From positions 1-41,039 of the forward strand of contig JAJDVR010000120.1 in assembly GCA_022826025.1 (NCBI GenBank): a stretch of 41,039 nucleotides of DNA, read 5' to 3'. Below are positions 17,270-27,112 of the stretch, piece by piece. Each line of letters opens with the position of its first letter. Position 1 is the stretch's first letter. This DNA is from Gemmatimonadota bacterium. Its GTDB lineage: Bacteria > Gemmatimonadota > Gemmatimonadetes > Longimicrobiales > Gaopeijiaceae. The position numbers and the translations under genes are program-made. The notes under the pieces are model-generated. The model was given only the letters and a program-made list of their open reading frames with translations, did not search any database and had not been told where the DNA came from.

Positions 17270-18892
17270 ATGGCGCCACGCGTGACCAGCAACCGCGGCG
17301 CTTCATCCAGAGGCCGTCGCGGTCGTTCGAGGATCCTCTTCGGCGATCCTGATGTCCACGCTCCCACCGGCAGCGAAGCGGCATCCTTCGATCGCTTCGC
17401 CATCCACCGACTCGGCGTTCCCGGCCGGACCCTTATCGAGAACGCGGGACGATCTGCGGCGCTGGTGCTCGAGCGCATCTTTGCGCGGGGATCGGTGGTC
17501 GTGTTCGCGGGGTCCGGCAACAATGGCGGTGACGGCCTCGCTCTGTCGCGCGCGCTGGCGGGCTGGGGCCGGTCGGTCACGGTTGTCCGGGCGTCAGCGA
17601 ATCCCCCCGATGCGCGCCTTCTGCACCAGTGGCCACTACCCACGCTGGACGCGGGGGCCGAGGGCGCCCACGATGAGATCGCGCGTGCGACCGCGTCGGC
17701 CGGCGTGCTTGTGGACGCGGTGCTCGGTACCGGGATTTCGGGCGCTCCCCGAGTTCCCCAGGCGCGAATACTGGAGTTCATGAACCGGGCCGGCAGGCCG
17801 CTTCTGTCTCTCGACATTCCATCCGGGGTGGACGCCGATACCGGGGCCGTCCCCGGGGAGGCCGCCCGGGCCGACGTGACGGTGGCCTTCGGGTGGCCCA
17901 AGCTGGGCTCCCTGCTTCAACCGGGGCGCGCGCATGTCGGTCGCCTGGTGGCTGTGGAGATCGGGTTTCCACCGGTGCCTCCCGCAACCTTCCAGGCGCG
18001 GGTGGCGACGCCCGGGTGGGCGCGGGACGTGCTGCCGGTTCGTCCTCCCGATACGCACAAGCACCAGGTCGGATCGCTGCTCCTGCTGGCGGGCGGGCCC
18101 GGGATGGCGGGCGCGGCGATCATGGCGGCGCGGGCGGCACTGAGGACCGGGGTGGGATTCGTACGCATCGCGAGCTCCTCCGCCAACCGATCCGTGCTCC
18201 AGGGCGCCGTCCCGGAAGCGGTGTTCGTGGACACGGCCGACCGGCGCGCGCTTGTCCGGGCGACGACGTCATCGACTGCGGTCGTGGCCGGTCCCGGGCT
18301 CGGGGTCGCTGCGGAGGCCGCCGACGCCCTGGAGGCCGTCCTGGAGGCGTCCGGCGATTCCCCGGTGCTGCTCGACGCCGACGCCCTGAACCTGGTGGCG
18401 GAGGAGTCGGGTCCGGTCCTGGGCGACCTGGGACGCGCTCGACCCGTGCTGGTGACGCCGCACCGGGGAGAGATGAGGAGGCTCGTGGCCGCCGCCGCCG
18501 ACCTCCCCGATCTCCCGCACGAACTGGCTCTCGACCGGGCGGCGGCGTGGTCGTGCACGGTGTTGCTGAAGGGCAACCCGTCGGTCGTAGCCACCCCTGA
18601 AAGGCAGCTCCTGGTGGGCGGGCTCGGGAGTTCCGACCTCGCTGCCGCCGGGATGGGGGACGTGCTGAGCGGAGTCGCGGGCTCGCTGATGGCGCAGGGG
18701 TGCGATCCATCGGTTGCCGGTGGCCTGGCGCTCCACCTGACAGGGGTTGCGGCCGCGCTAGGGAGCGAAGGTCCCGGGCTGGTGCCGGGCGACGTCATCG
18801 GCCGCCTTGCGGCCGCGGTCCGCCGTCAGCCGGATCTGAAGAGCCGCCTCGGTCTGCCCTTCGTCATCTTCGACCAGGAGGCACCTCGTTGA
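17270..18892 (+). CDS. nnr: Bifunctional NAD(P)H-hydrate epimerase / ADP-dependent dehydratase Nnr
   Basis: Nnr repairs hydrated NADH and NADPH: the N-terminal YjeF domain epimerises the R and S forms, and the C-terminal domain dehydrates the S form using ADP. The 540-residue product has the epimerase signature GVPGRTLIENAGRSAA and GSGNNGGDGLALSRAL. The ribokinase-like C-terminal half has VGSLLLLAGGPGMAGAA, DADALNL, VTPHRGEM, LLKGNPSVVA and AAAGMGDVLSGVAGSL. The start is uncertain: homology begins near residue 28, and ATG 17270, used here, has no strong ribosome site. The stop TGA overlaps the TTG of thiL. The gene order nnr-thiL, with no tsaE in sight, suggests a metabolite-repair and cofactor cluster. 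Confidence 0.93.
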   Translation: MAPRVTSNRGASSRGRRGRSRILFGDPDVHAPTGSEAASFDRFAIHRLGVPGRTLIENAGRSAALVLERIFARGSVVVFAGSGNNGGDGLALSRALAGWGRSVTVVRASANPPDARLLHQWPLPTLDAGAEGAHDEIARATASAGVLVDAVLGTGISGAPRVPQARILEFMNRAGRPLLSLDIPSGVDADTGAVPGEAARADVTVAFGWPKLGSLLQPGRAHVGRLVAVEIGFPPVPPATFQARVATPGWARDVLPVRPPDTHKHQVGSLLLLAGGPGMAGAAIMAARAALRTGVGFVRIASSSANRSVLQGAVPEAVFVDTADRRALVRATTSSTAVVAGPGLGVAAEAADALEAVLEASGDSPVLLDADALNLVAEESGPVLGDLGRARPVLVTPHRGEMRRLVAAAADLPDLPHELALDRAAAWSCTVLLKGNPSVVATPERQLLVGGLGSSDLAAAGMGDVLSGVAGSLMAQGCDPSVAGGLALHLTGVAAALGSEGPGLVPGDVIGRLAAAVRRQPDLKSRLGLPFVIFDQEAPR

Positions 18893-19908
18893 ACTTGCTG
18901 GGACCGGGCGGCGAGTTCGACCTGATTCGGTCCTTTCAGGCAGCCGGACCGCCACCCGGGGCGGAAGTCGTGGTGGGCTCGGGGGACGACTGCGCGGTGC
19001 TCGAATCCGGCTGGGTGGTGAGCACCGACGCCTTCCTCGAGGACGTGCACTTTCGACGCGGCTGGATCAGCTTCGACGAGGCGGGCTATCGTGCCGTGAC
19101 CGCCGCCCTGAGCGACGTGGCCGCGATGGCCGCGCGACCCGTCGGCGTGCTCGTCGCCCTCGGTCTGCCGGACCCGGATGCCTCACGCATCGCGGAGGGC
19201 CTTCGGTCCGGCATACAGCGAGCGTGCGAACGCGCCCGTTGCGCGCTGATCGGGGGCGATCTCACCCGCTCTCCCGGCCCTGTGGTCGTGAACGTGGCCG
19301 CTCTGGGGCGCGCGCATCGCCCGATCCTGCGGAGCCGGGCCCGGGAGGGGGACGAGGTCTGGGTGACGGGCATGCTGGGCGCGAGCGCCGCCGCGGTGCG
19401 CGACTGGAAGCGCGGGCGCGAGCCCGGCCCGTCGGTGCGGCGGGCCTTCGCCGCACCCGCCGCGCGCCTGGAAGAGGCTCGCTGGCTCGCCGAGTGCATC
19501 CGGATGACGGCCCTCATCGACCTCTCGGATGGTCTCCTGGGAGACATGAGCCACATCGCCGCCGCGAGCGGAGTTGCCATCGTCCTGGACCCGGCTCTCA
19601 TCCCCGTCGCTCCCGGGGCCGTCGCTGCCGCCGGATCGCGCCGCAACGCGCTGCCCCTCGCGCTCGCGGGAGGCGAGGACTACGAGCTCGGCTTCACCGC
19701 GCATCCGGGGTCTGCGGAATCGGTGGCGGACGACTTCCATCGCAGGTTCGGCGTATCGCTCACGCGTGTGGGAATTGTCGCCGCCGGCGCGGGCACTAGA
19801 CTTGAGGGCGACGACGCGGACGAGTTTGACCCCGGATCCCCGGGCTTCAACCATTTCCGCGTCTCGCGATCCGACGCGACCGAAGTCGGACGCCCGGACA
19901 GTCGGTAA
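18889..19908 (+). CDS. thiL: Thiamine-monophosphate kinase ThiL
   Basis: ThiL phosphorylates thiamine monophosphate to the active diphosphate. The product has 339 residues. The glycine-rich start GPGGEFDLI and GSGDDCAVL are followed by VSTDAFLEDVHF, SDVAAMAARPVGVLVALGL, GGDLTRSPG, LSDGLLGDMSHIA and AGGEDYELGFT, all typical metal and ATP sites of the PurM/ThiL fold. The frame is open upstream, but TTG 18889 is chosen because a perfect AGGAGG (18876-18881) sits seven bases before it and it overlaps the nnr stop as TTGA. Translation is thus probably coupled to nnr. Confidence 0.95.
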   Translation: MNLLGPGGEFDLIRSFQAAGPPPGAEVVVGSGDDCAVLESGWVVSTDAFLEDVHFRRGWISFDEAGYRAVTAALSDVAAMAARPVGVLVALGLPDPDASRIAEGLRSGIQRACERARCALIGGDLTRSPGPVVVNVAALGRAHRPILRSRAREGDEVWVTGMLGASAAAVRDWKRGREPGPSVRRAFAAPAARLEEARWLAECIRMTALIDLSDGLLGDMSHIAAASGVAIVLDPALIPVAPGAVAAAGSRRNALPLALAGGEDYELGFTAHPGSAESVADDFHRRFGVSLTRVGIVAAGAGTRLEGDDADEFDPGSPGFNHFRVSRSDATEVGRPDSR

Positions 19909-19926
19909 AGCGGATCGGGAGGGCGG

Positions 19927-22306
<2,380 letters not shown>

Positions 22307-22347
22307 CCCGCTTTCCGCTCCCCGGACTTCTTCGGCCGACCAGGCCC

Positions 22348-23244
22348 TCAGGCCGGATCTTCCTCCGCCCCGACCGTTTCCTTCGCCTCCGTCGCGGAAT
22401 CGGCGATTCTGCGAACCGCGTCCGCGAGCAGCTGCCCCGAGGTTCCTTCCGGGAGGAGCGCGGGCATCCCTTCGGCCACGGCCCCCGCGACCGCCCCGCC
22501 CGTGCTGGTCGTGCCCGCCGACATGAGTTCCATCGGAATCGGGAAGACGGTGGTGGAGTTGTTCTCCGCGGCGATTTCGACGGCCGTCTGCAGATAGCGA
22601 AGCTGCAGCGCCATGGGGTACTCCTGAATGACCGCCGCCGCGTCAGCGAGCTTGCGTGAGGCCTGGAACTCACCTTCCGCCGCGATCACCTTGCCGCGGC
22701 GCTCGCGCTCGGCCTCGGCCTGCTTCGCCATCGCCCGCTTCATCTCCTTGGGCAGGTCGATGTCCTTGATCTCGACGCCGGTGACCTCGATGCCCCAGGG
22801 ATCGGTTCCCTCGTCGATGATGTCGCGCACGATTTCATTGATGCGTTCCCGCTCGGCGAGCAGTTCATCCAGCTCCGACTGGCCTATGACGCTGCGAAGC
22901 GTCGTCTGTGCCAGCTGGGAGGTGGCGAAGTAGTAGTCCTCGATCTCGACCACGGCCTTCGCCGGGTTGGTCACGCGGAAATACACAACGGCGTTGACCG
23001 TGACGCTGACGTTGTCCTTGGTGATGGTGTCCTGGGGCGCGATGTCCAGCGCAACGATGCGCAGATCCATCCGCTTCATGCGTTCCAGCCCGTACGGCAC
23101 AAGGAAAATCAGCCCGGGCCCCTTGGCGCGGGTGAGCTTGCCGAGCCGGAAGACGACGCCCCGCTCGTATTCCCAGAGGACGCGAAAGCTGGTGAGGAGG
23201 CCGGTGGCGGCGACGACGATGCCCACGATCATCGGGATGTCCAT
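22348..23244 (-). CDS. Slipin / stomatin-like SPFH-domain membrane protein
   Basis: The 298-residue protein has an N-terminal hydrophobic hairpin ([20 protein letters not shown]) followed by an SPFH domain: [61 protein letters not shown] charged coiled coil follows ([20 protein letters not shown]). Stomatin-like proteins form membrane microdomains and regulate associated proteases or channels. An in-frame TTG ten codons upstream exists, but ATG (complement of 23242-23244) has GAGGGAGAG just before it. The NfeD-type membrane partner that usually accompanies slipins is not adjacent. FtsH, another protease that works with SPFH proteins, lies 4 kb away on the other strand. Confidence 0.9.
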   Translation of the reverse strand: MDIPMIVGIVVAATGLLTSFRVLWEYERGVVFRLGKLTRAKGPGLIFLVPYGLERMKRMDLRIVALDIAPQDTITKDNVSVTVNAVVYFRVTNPAKAVVEIEDYYFATSQLAQTTLRSVIGQSELDELLAERERINEIVRDIIDEGTDPWGIEVTGVEIKDIDLPKEMKRAMAKQAEAERERRGKVIAAEGEFQASRKLADAAAVIQEYPMALQLRYLQTAVEIAAENNSTTVFPIPMELMSAGTTSTGGAVAGAVAEGMPALLPEGTSGQLLADAVRRIADSATEAKETVGAEEDPA

Positions 23245-23347
23245 TCGGATCGCTCTCCCTCGGAACTCCGCCAACGCCGGTCCATGCCCGCTGCCGCCGG
23301 GAGTTCTCTGACAGGTTCGGGAAATCCACGGCCCCTGACGGTGCCGC

Positions 23348-23376
23348 TTGACACGCTATCTTCTCAAAACTAGCGT
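23348..23376 (+). promoter_or_regulatory. Sigma-70-type promoter of the tRNA-Met gene
   Basis: A perfect -35 box TTGACA (23348-23353) is followed after 17 bases by TAGCGT (23371-23376), which matches the -10 consensus at its first two and last positions. Transcription would begin near 23383, about nine bases before the tRNA, as is typical of bacterial tRNA units. Confidence 0.75.
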
Positions 23377-23391
23377 TTTCGCGATGTCCCC

Positions 23392-23465
23392 GCCGGAGTA
23401 GCTCAGCTGGTCAGAGCAGCGGAATCATAATCCGCGTGTCGGGGGTTCGAGTCCCTCCTCCGGCA
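23392..23465 (+). tRNA. tRNA-Met (anticodon CAT)
   Basis: The 74-base cloverleaf folds fully. The acceptor stem is GCCGGAG (23392-23398) with CTCCGGC (23458-23464), discriminator A 23465. The D stem is GCTC/GAGC. The anticodon stem GCGGA/TCCGC surrounds the loop ATCATAA, giving CAT. The T stem GGGGG/CCCTC (one G-T pair) encloses TTCGAGT. No CCA is encoded. The paired first base and the absence of the three G-C pairs in the anticodon stem exclude an initiator tRNA. It is most likely elongator methionine; a tRNA-Ile whose CAT anticodon is modified by TilS cannot be excluded by eye. Confidence 0.93.
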
Positions 23466-23480
23466 TCGCTTTCGTTCCCG

Positions 23481-23515
23481 CCCCGCAGGGACCTGACCGT
23501 CCCTGCGGGGTTTCA
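23481..23515 (+). terminator. Intrinsic terminator of the tRNA unit
   Basis: A perfect 12-base stem, CCCCGCAGGGAC (23481-23492) with GTCCCTGCGGGG (23499-23510), closes a six-base loop CTGACC. It is followed by TTTCAT. It begins 16 bases after the tRNA and closes this stand-alone transcription unit. Confidence 0.88.
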
Positions 23516-23725
23516 TATCTGCCCATGCCGCGGGCGACAGGCCCGTCCTTCCGAAGCCTTTGGCCGGTTGGCCGGCTTTCGTGCAGCCCCGCAGTGCAGG
23601 CGGGTGCCGGACGGGCGCCCGGCGCCGCGAGCGGGCCTTTGCCACCGTCGCATGGGCGGATATCTTGGCCGGGCGACTCCCGTCGTGGCACAACCGGGAG
23701 GCACCCGAAAGCGACGAGCAGGACG

Positions 23726-24238
23726 ATGACCGATCTGATCGAACGTGAGCTGAGCCGGCGCAAGGCGAGGATGGCTCGCGTACTGGAGCGCCCGCTGCGG
23801 GTCCCGGAAGGGGCTTCCGCGCCGGTGTCGCCGGACCGCCGCACCTACTACCTGGACGAAGCTCGGGAGCTGTACTGGAACGAGCTGGAGTGGGAGAACA
23901 TCACGGGGGAGGAGCGTCTTGACGACGGTCCGTTCACCGAACTGGCCTTCCCCGGCTTCCTGGCTTTCGTGCGCGGATTGCTGTTGCGCGAATCCATCGA
24001 CGAGCGGGGCACGCCCGCGGATCCGCATCCCGCCATCGTGGAAGAGATCCTGAGCTTCCTGGCAGACAGGGTGGTGACGCTCCGCGCCGAACTGCGCGAG
24101 CAGGATCCCGAGTGGGACGTGGAGCAGAGCGAACGGGAATTGTCCATGACCGAGCCGCTCATCGATCTGGTGCTTGCGCTGTTGTACGAGGTCACCCCGG
24201 CGGAACGGGTGCGCCTGGAACAGGCCGCGGCGGATTGA
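23726..24238 (+). CDS. Conserved hypothetical protein, 170 residues
   Basis: I do not recognise the family. The soluble, acidic protein has no signal peptide or membrane segment. It opens with a basic segment (ELSRRKARMARVLERPLRVP), then an acidic aromatic stretch (TYYLDEARELYWNELEWENI). The second half is predicted to be mostly helical (IVEEILSFLADRVVTLRAEL and MTEPLIDLVLALLYEVTPAE). Reading-frame bias and a normal start at ATG 23726 argue for a real gene; the frame is open upstream to 23525, but that part is low-complexity and lies in the terminator-proximal region. It precedes the glycerophosphodiester phosphodiesterase by 23 bases and may be in its operon. Confidence 0.7.
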   Translation: MTDLIERELSRRKARMARVLERPLRVPEGASAPVSPDRRTYYLDEARELYWNELEWENITGEERLDDGPFTELAFPGFLAFVRGLLLRESIDERGTPADPHPAIVEEILSFLADRVVTLRAELREQDPEWDVEQSERELSMTEPLIDLVLALLYEVTPAERVRLEQAAAD

Positions 24239-24261
24239 CGACGCCGGGCCGTCGGCGTTCC

Positions 24262-25161
24262 ATGCGTGGGTCCGGGCAGGGATGGGCCGGGTTGCCCGTC
24301 CGGCGGTCCGGCCATCCCTACCTGGCCGGCGCCCCCCTCTTCATCGCCCACCGGGGTGGAGCCGCGCTGGCCCCGGAGAACACCATGGCGGCCTTCACCG
24401 CCGCGGTGGAGCAATGGGATGCGGACGTGCTGGAGATGGACGTGCACCGGACCGCGGACGGCAAGGTGGTCGTGATTCACGATGCCACCGTGGACCGCAC
24501 CTGCGACGGCAGCGGCGCCGTGCGCGAGCTCCCCTGGAGCGAGGTGCGTACGCTCGACGCCGGCTATCGCTTCCGGGACCTGGCGGGCGAGCCGGCCTTC
24601 AGGGGCCGGGGCGTGGGCATCCCGCTGTTGGACGAGGTGCTCGAGAGCTTCCCCGGCACGCGCATCAACGTGGAGGCCAAGACCCCCGAGGTCGCGCCAC
24701 TGCTGGTCGAAACCATCCTCCGCCATGCAGCGCAGCATCGGGTACTGATGGCCGCCGAGCTGGAGGGCGCGCGCCCTTCGCGTCACGGCTATCCGGGCCC
24801 GCATGGAGCGTCCCGGCGCCAGATCCGGCTGTTCTACCTGCTGCACCACCGGCGGCTCGGGTTCCTGTATACGCCGCGTGCGGACGCCCTCCAGGTGCCG
24901 GACGCCTGGATGGGCACCCGGGTCGTCACACCGCGCTTCGTCCGCGAGGCGCACCGCCGCAACATTCCGGTCCACGTCTGGACCATTGATGAGCCCGCCG
25001 ACATGCGCCGACTGCTTTCGTGGGGGGTGGACGGCATCCAGTCCGACCGCCTCGACCGGCTGGCGCGCGTGCTGATGGAGGAGACCGGCAGGCCTGCCCC
25101 GCCCGGGCTCTCCACCGCCGGCGCGGGAGCCGCCGCGACGACCGGCGAGCTGGCGCCGTGA
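24262..25161 (+). CDS. Glycerophosphodiester phosphodiesterase
   Basis: The enzyme hydrolyses glycerophosphodiesters from phospholipid turnover to glycerol 3-phosphate and an alcohol. The 299-residue protein has the GDPD TIM-barrel marks: FIAHRGGAALAPENTMAAF, the metal-binding EMDVHRTADGKVVVIHDATV, RINVEAKTPEV, and the C-terminal VWTIDEPADMRRLLSWGVDG. No signal peptide is visible, so it is probably the cytoplasmic UgpQ-like type. ATG 24262 is chosen over upstream frame because the text before it is not GDPD-like. The stop overlaps the tilS GTG by four bases, so the two are probably coupled. Confidence 0.9.
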   Translation: MRGSGQGWAGLPVRRSGHPYLAGAPLFIAHRGGAALAPENTMAAFTAAVEQWDADVLEMDVHRTADGKVVVIHDATVDRTCDGSGAVRELPWSEVRTLDAGYRFRDLAGEPAFRGRGVGIPLLDEVLESFPGTRINVEAKTPEVAPLLVETILRHAAQHRVLMAAELEGARPSRHGYPGPHGASRRQIRLFYLLHHRRLGFLYTPRADALQVPDAWMGTRVVTPRFVREAHRRNIPVHVWTIDEPADMRRLLSWGVDGIQSDRLDRLARVLMEETGRPAPPGLSTAGAGAAATTGELAP

Positions 25162-26543
25162 AAAGGCCCGACCGATCGCTGGCCCGCCGCTTCCGTGCGG
25201 CGTTGGCCGAGGACGGGGTCGTTTCCGGCGGCGGGCGGGTCCTGGTGTCGCTCTCGGGCGGCCTCGATTCCACCGTCCTGCTTCACCTCCTGCGCTTCAC
25301 GCCGCGCCTCCCGTCGCTCGCAATGCACGCCGCCCACCTCGATCACCGCATGCGCCCGGGGAGCGCCGACGACGCCCACTGGGTGAAGGGCCTCGCGCGC
25401 GCCTGGGAGGTCCCGCTGGTGGCACGCGCGGTCGCCCGTCCTCCCGCCAACGAGACCGAGGCGCGCCGGGCCCGCTATCGCTTTCTGGAGGAGGCGCGCG
25501 CCGAAACCGGCTGCCAGTGGGTCATGACCGCCCATCACGCGGACGACCAGGCCGAAACGGTTGCCTACCGGATGCTGCGGGGCACCGGCCTCGCCGGCCT
25601 GGCCGGGATACCGCGCACGCGCGACCCCGGGCTGTACCGGCCGCTGCTGCCCTTCTGGAAGCGCGAACTCGCCGCCTACGCCTCGGCGTTCCGCCTCCGT
25701 CACCGGACCGACCCCACCAATCGGTCGCCTGATATCCCGCGCAACGTGGTACGCCGGGAGTTGCTGCCGCTCGCCGAGAAGCGCGTCGCACCGGGCGCCC
25801 GCCGGGCTCTCCACCGTCTGGCCCGCCTGGCGGAGGAGGAGAACCGCCTCTGGCACGCCGTGGCCCCGACGCTGCTCGCGGGTCTTGGAGTGCATCGCAC
25901 CGAAGAGGGCGTCTCCTTCAGCCGCGACGCGCTCCTGCAGTGCGATCGGCTGGTACGCGCCAGGCTGATCCGGGAGCTGGCGGCGGAGGCCGGCGCCCAC
26001 CTCGATGCCAGCGGCACCGAGCTGGCGTCGGAGTTCGCCTGTTCCGGCGGGAGCGGCCGGTCGATCGACCTCCCCGGCGGAGCGGTTCTGTCCCGCGCCT
26101 TCGAACGCCTGGTCATTGCGCGCGCCGCCACGAATGTTGCCGGGGGGCATTCCTCCGACCACGCCTGCTTCGTGGCGGTTCCGGCTCCGGGCGAAGGCGC
26201 GGCCGAGGGCCGTTCGGGAGGCGCCGCCTTCCTCGCGCGCTGGTCGACGCGCGGCTCGGTGGGAGGAGAAAGGCTCGCCATCCCGGCGCTGCGCTTCCCC
26301 ATCCTCTTCCGCAGCTGGCGGCCCGGAGACCGGATTCGCCTCGCCGCCGGCACCCGCAAACTCAAGAAGGTGTTCGGGGAGGCGCGCCTGCCGCGGCCGG
26401 CGCGCGCGCGCCGGCCGGTGGTGGCGGATTCCGGAGGGCGCATCCTCTGGGTGCCGGGGGTGGCGCGGTCGGTCGAGGCGCGGCCCGCACCGCACGACGC
26501 AATCCTCTACGTGGGAGTGGATCTCGATGACGCCACCGACTGA
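25158..26543 (+). CDS. tilS: tRNA(Ile)-lysidine synthase TilS
   Basis: TilS converts cytidine 34 of the CAT-anticodon tRNA-Ile to lysidine, switching its meaning from methionine to isoleucine. The 461-residue protein has the N-type ATP-pyrophosphatase loop SGGLDS at 33-38, HLDHRMRPGSADD, and TAHHADDQAETVAYRMLRG. It also has GLAGIPRTRD and a C-terminal domain with SWRPGDRIRLAAGTRKLKK. GTG 25158 overlaps the preceding TGA. Its last 17 bases overlap the hpt start, giving the widely conserved tilS-hpt-ftsH order. Confidence 0.95.
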   Translation: MKRPDRSLARRFRAALAEDGVVSGGGRVLVSLSGGLDSTVLLHLLRFTPRLPSLAMHAAHLDHRMRPGSADDAHWVKGLARAWEVPLVARAVARPPANETEARRARYRFLEEARAETGCQWVMTAHHADDQAETVAYRMLRGTGLAGLAGIPRTRDPGLYRPLLPFWKRELAAYASAFRLRHRTDPTNRSPDIPRNVVRRELLPLAEKRVAPGARRALHRLARLAEEENRLWHAVAPTLLAGLGVHRTEEGVSFSRDALLQCDRLVRARLIRELAAEAGAHLDASGTELASEFACSGGSGRSIDLPGGAVLSRAFERLVIARAATNVAGGHSSDHACFVAVPAPGEGAAEGRSGGAAFLARWSTRGSVGGERLAIPALRFPILFRSWRPGDRIRLAAGTRKLKKVFGEARLPRPARARRPVVADSGGRILWVPGVARSVEARPAPHDAILYVGVDLDDATD

Positions 26544-27075
26544 CGTTGCGCGACGCACCGGGGGCCGAGTGCGCCGCATCATCTTCACGCGCGAGCAGAT
26601 CGCGGGCCGGGTACGGGAGCTGGGCGACGAGATTTCAGCCTGCTACGACCCGCGCGAGGAACTGCTCGTGCTTGGCCTGCTCAAGGGCTCGTTCATGTTC
26701 CTGGCCGACCTGGTGCGCTGCATCCATCACCCCGTTCAGGTCGACTTCATCGTGACTTCGAGCTACGGGTCCGGTATGGTATCATCGGGGGACGTGCAGC
26801 TCCTCTACGATCCGGAGGTGTCGCTCCGGGGGCGCCACGTCATCCTCGTGGACGACATCATCGACAGCGGCAGGACCATGGCATCCCTGGTGCCCATCAT
26901 CCAGGCCCGCGGACCGGCCAGCCTTGAATTGTGTACCTTTCTTCACAAGCGCCGGGACGGCATCGCGCACGAGCCCAGATGGGTCGGCTTCGACGCCCCC
27001 CCGGAGTTCGTGGTGGGCTACGGCCTCGATTACAGCGAGAACTTCCGGCATCTTCCCTACATCGCGAGCATCTGA
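26527..27075 (+). CDS. hpt: Hypoxanthine phosphoribosyltransferase
   Basis: Hpt salvages hypoxanthine and guanine to nucleotides with phosphoribosyl pyrophosphate. The 182-residue product has VLGLLKGSFMFLADLVR, the SSYGSGMVSSG flexible loop, the PRPP-binding motif VDDIIDSGRTM (from residue 108) and the end WVGFDAPPEFVVGYGLDYSE. All match Hpt. The frame is open upstream through tilS, but ATG 26527 gives a normal N-terminus and overlaps the tilS stop by 17 bases. The order tilS-hpt-ftsH is conserved in many phyla. Confidence 0.96.
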   Translation: MTPPTDVARRTGGRVRRIIFTREQIAGRVRELGDEISACYDPREELLVLGLLKGSFMFLADLVRCIHHPVQVDFIVTSSYGSGMVSSGDVQLLYDPEVSLRGRHVILVDDIIDSGRTMASLVPIIQARGPASLELCTFLHKRRDGIAHEPRWVGFDAPPEFVVGYGLDYSENFRHLPYIASI

Positions 27076-27097
27076 GAGCATGGGCCGGTGGTCCCGG

Positions 27098-27112
27098 ATT
27101 ATTCTGAATAAT
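27098..27112. promoter_or_regulatory. AT-rich palindrome overlapping the ftsH start
   Basis: ATTATT (27098-27103), a three-base centre CTG, and AATAAT (27107-27112) form a perfect inverted repeat whose last bases include the first two bases of the ftsH ATG (27111). It is strikingly AT-rich in this GC-rich window. It could be a protein-binding site or a weak RNA hairpin that influences translation initiation. Confidence 0.3.

Noticed and set aside
22307-22347. Bidirectional intrinsic terminator between the convergent ftsB and slipin genes
   Set aside because: A CGGCC/GGCCG pair exists, but the loop is long and no T-run follows on either strand.
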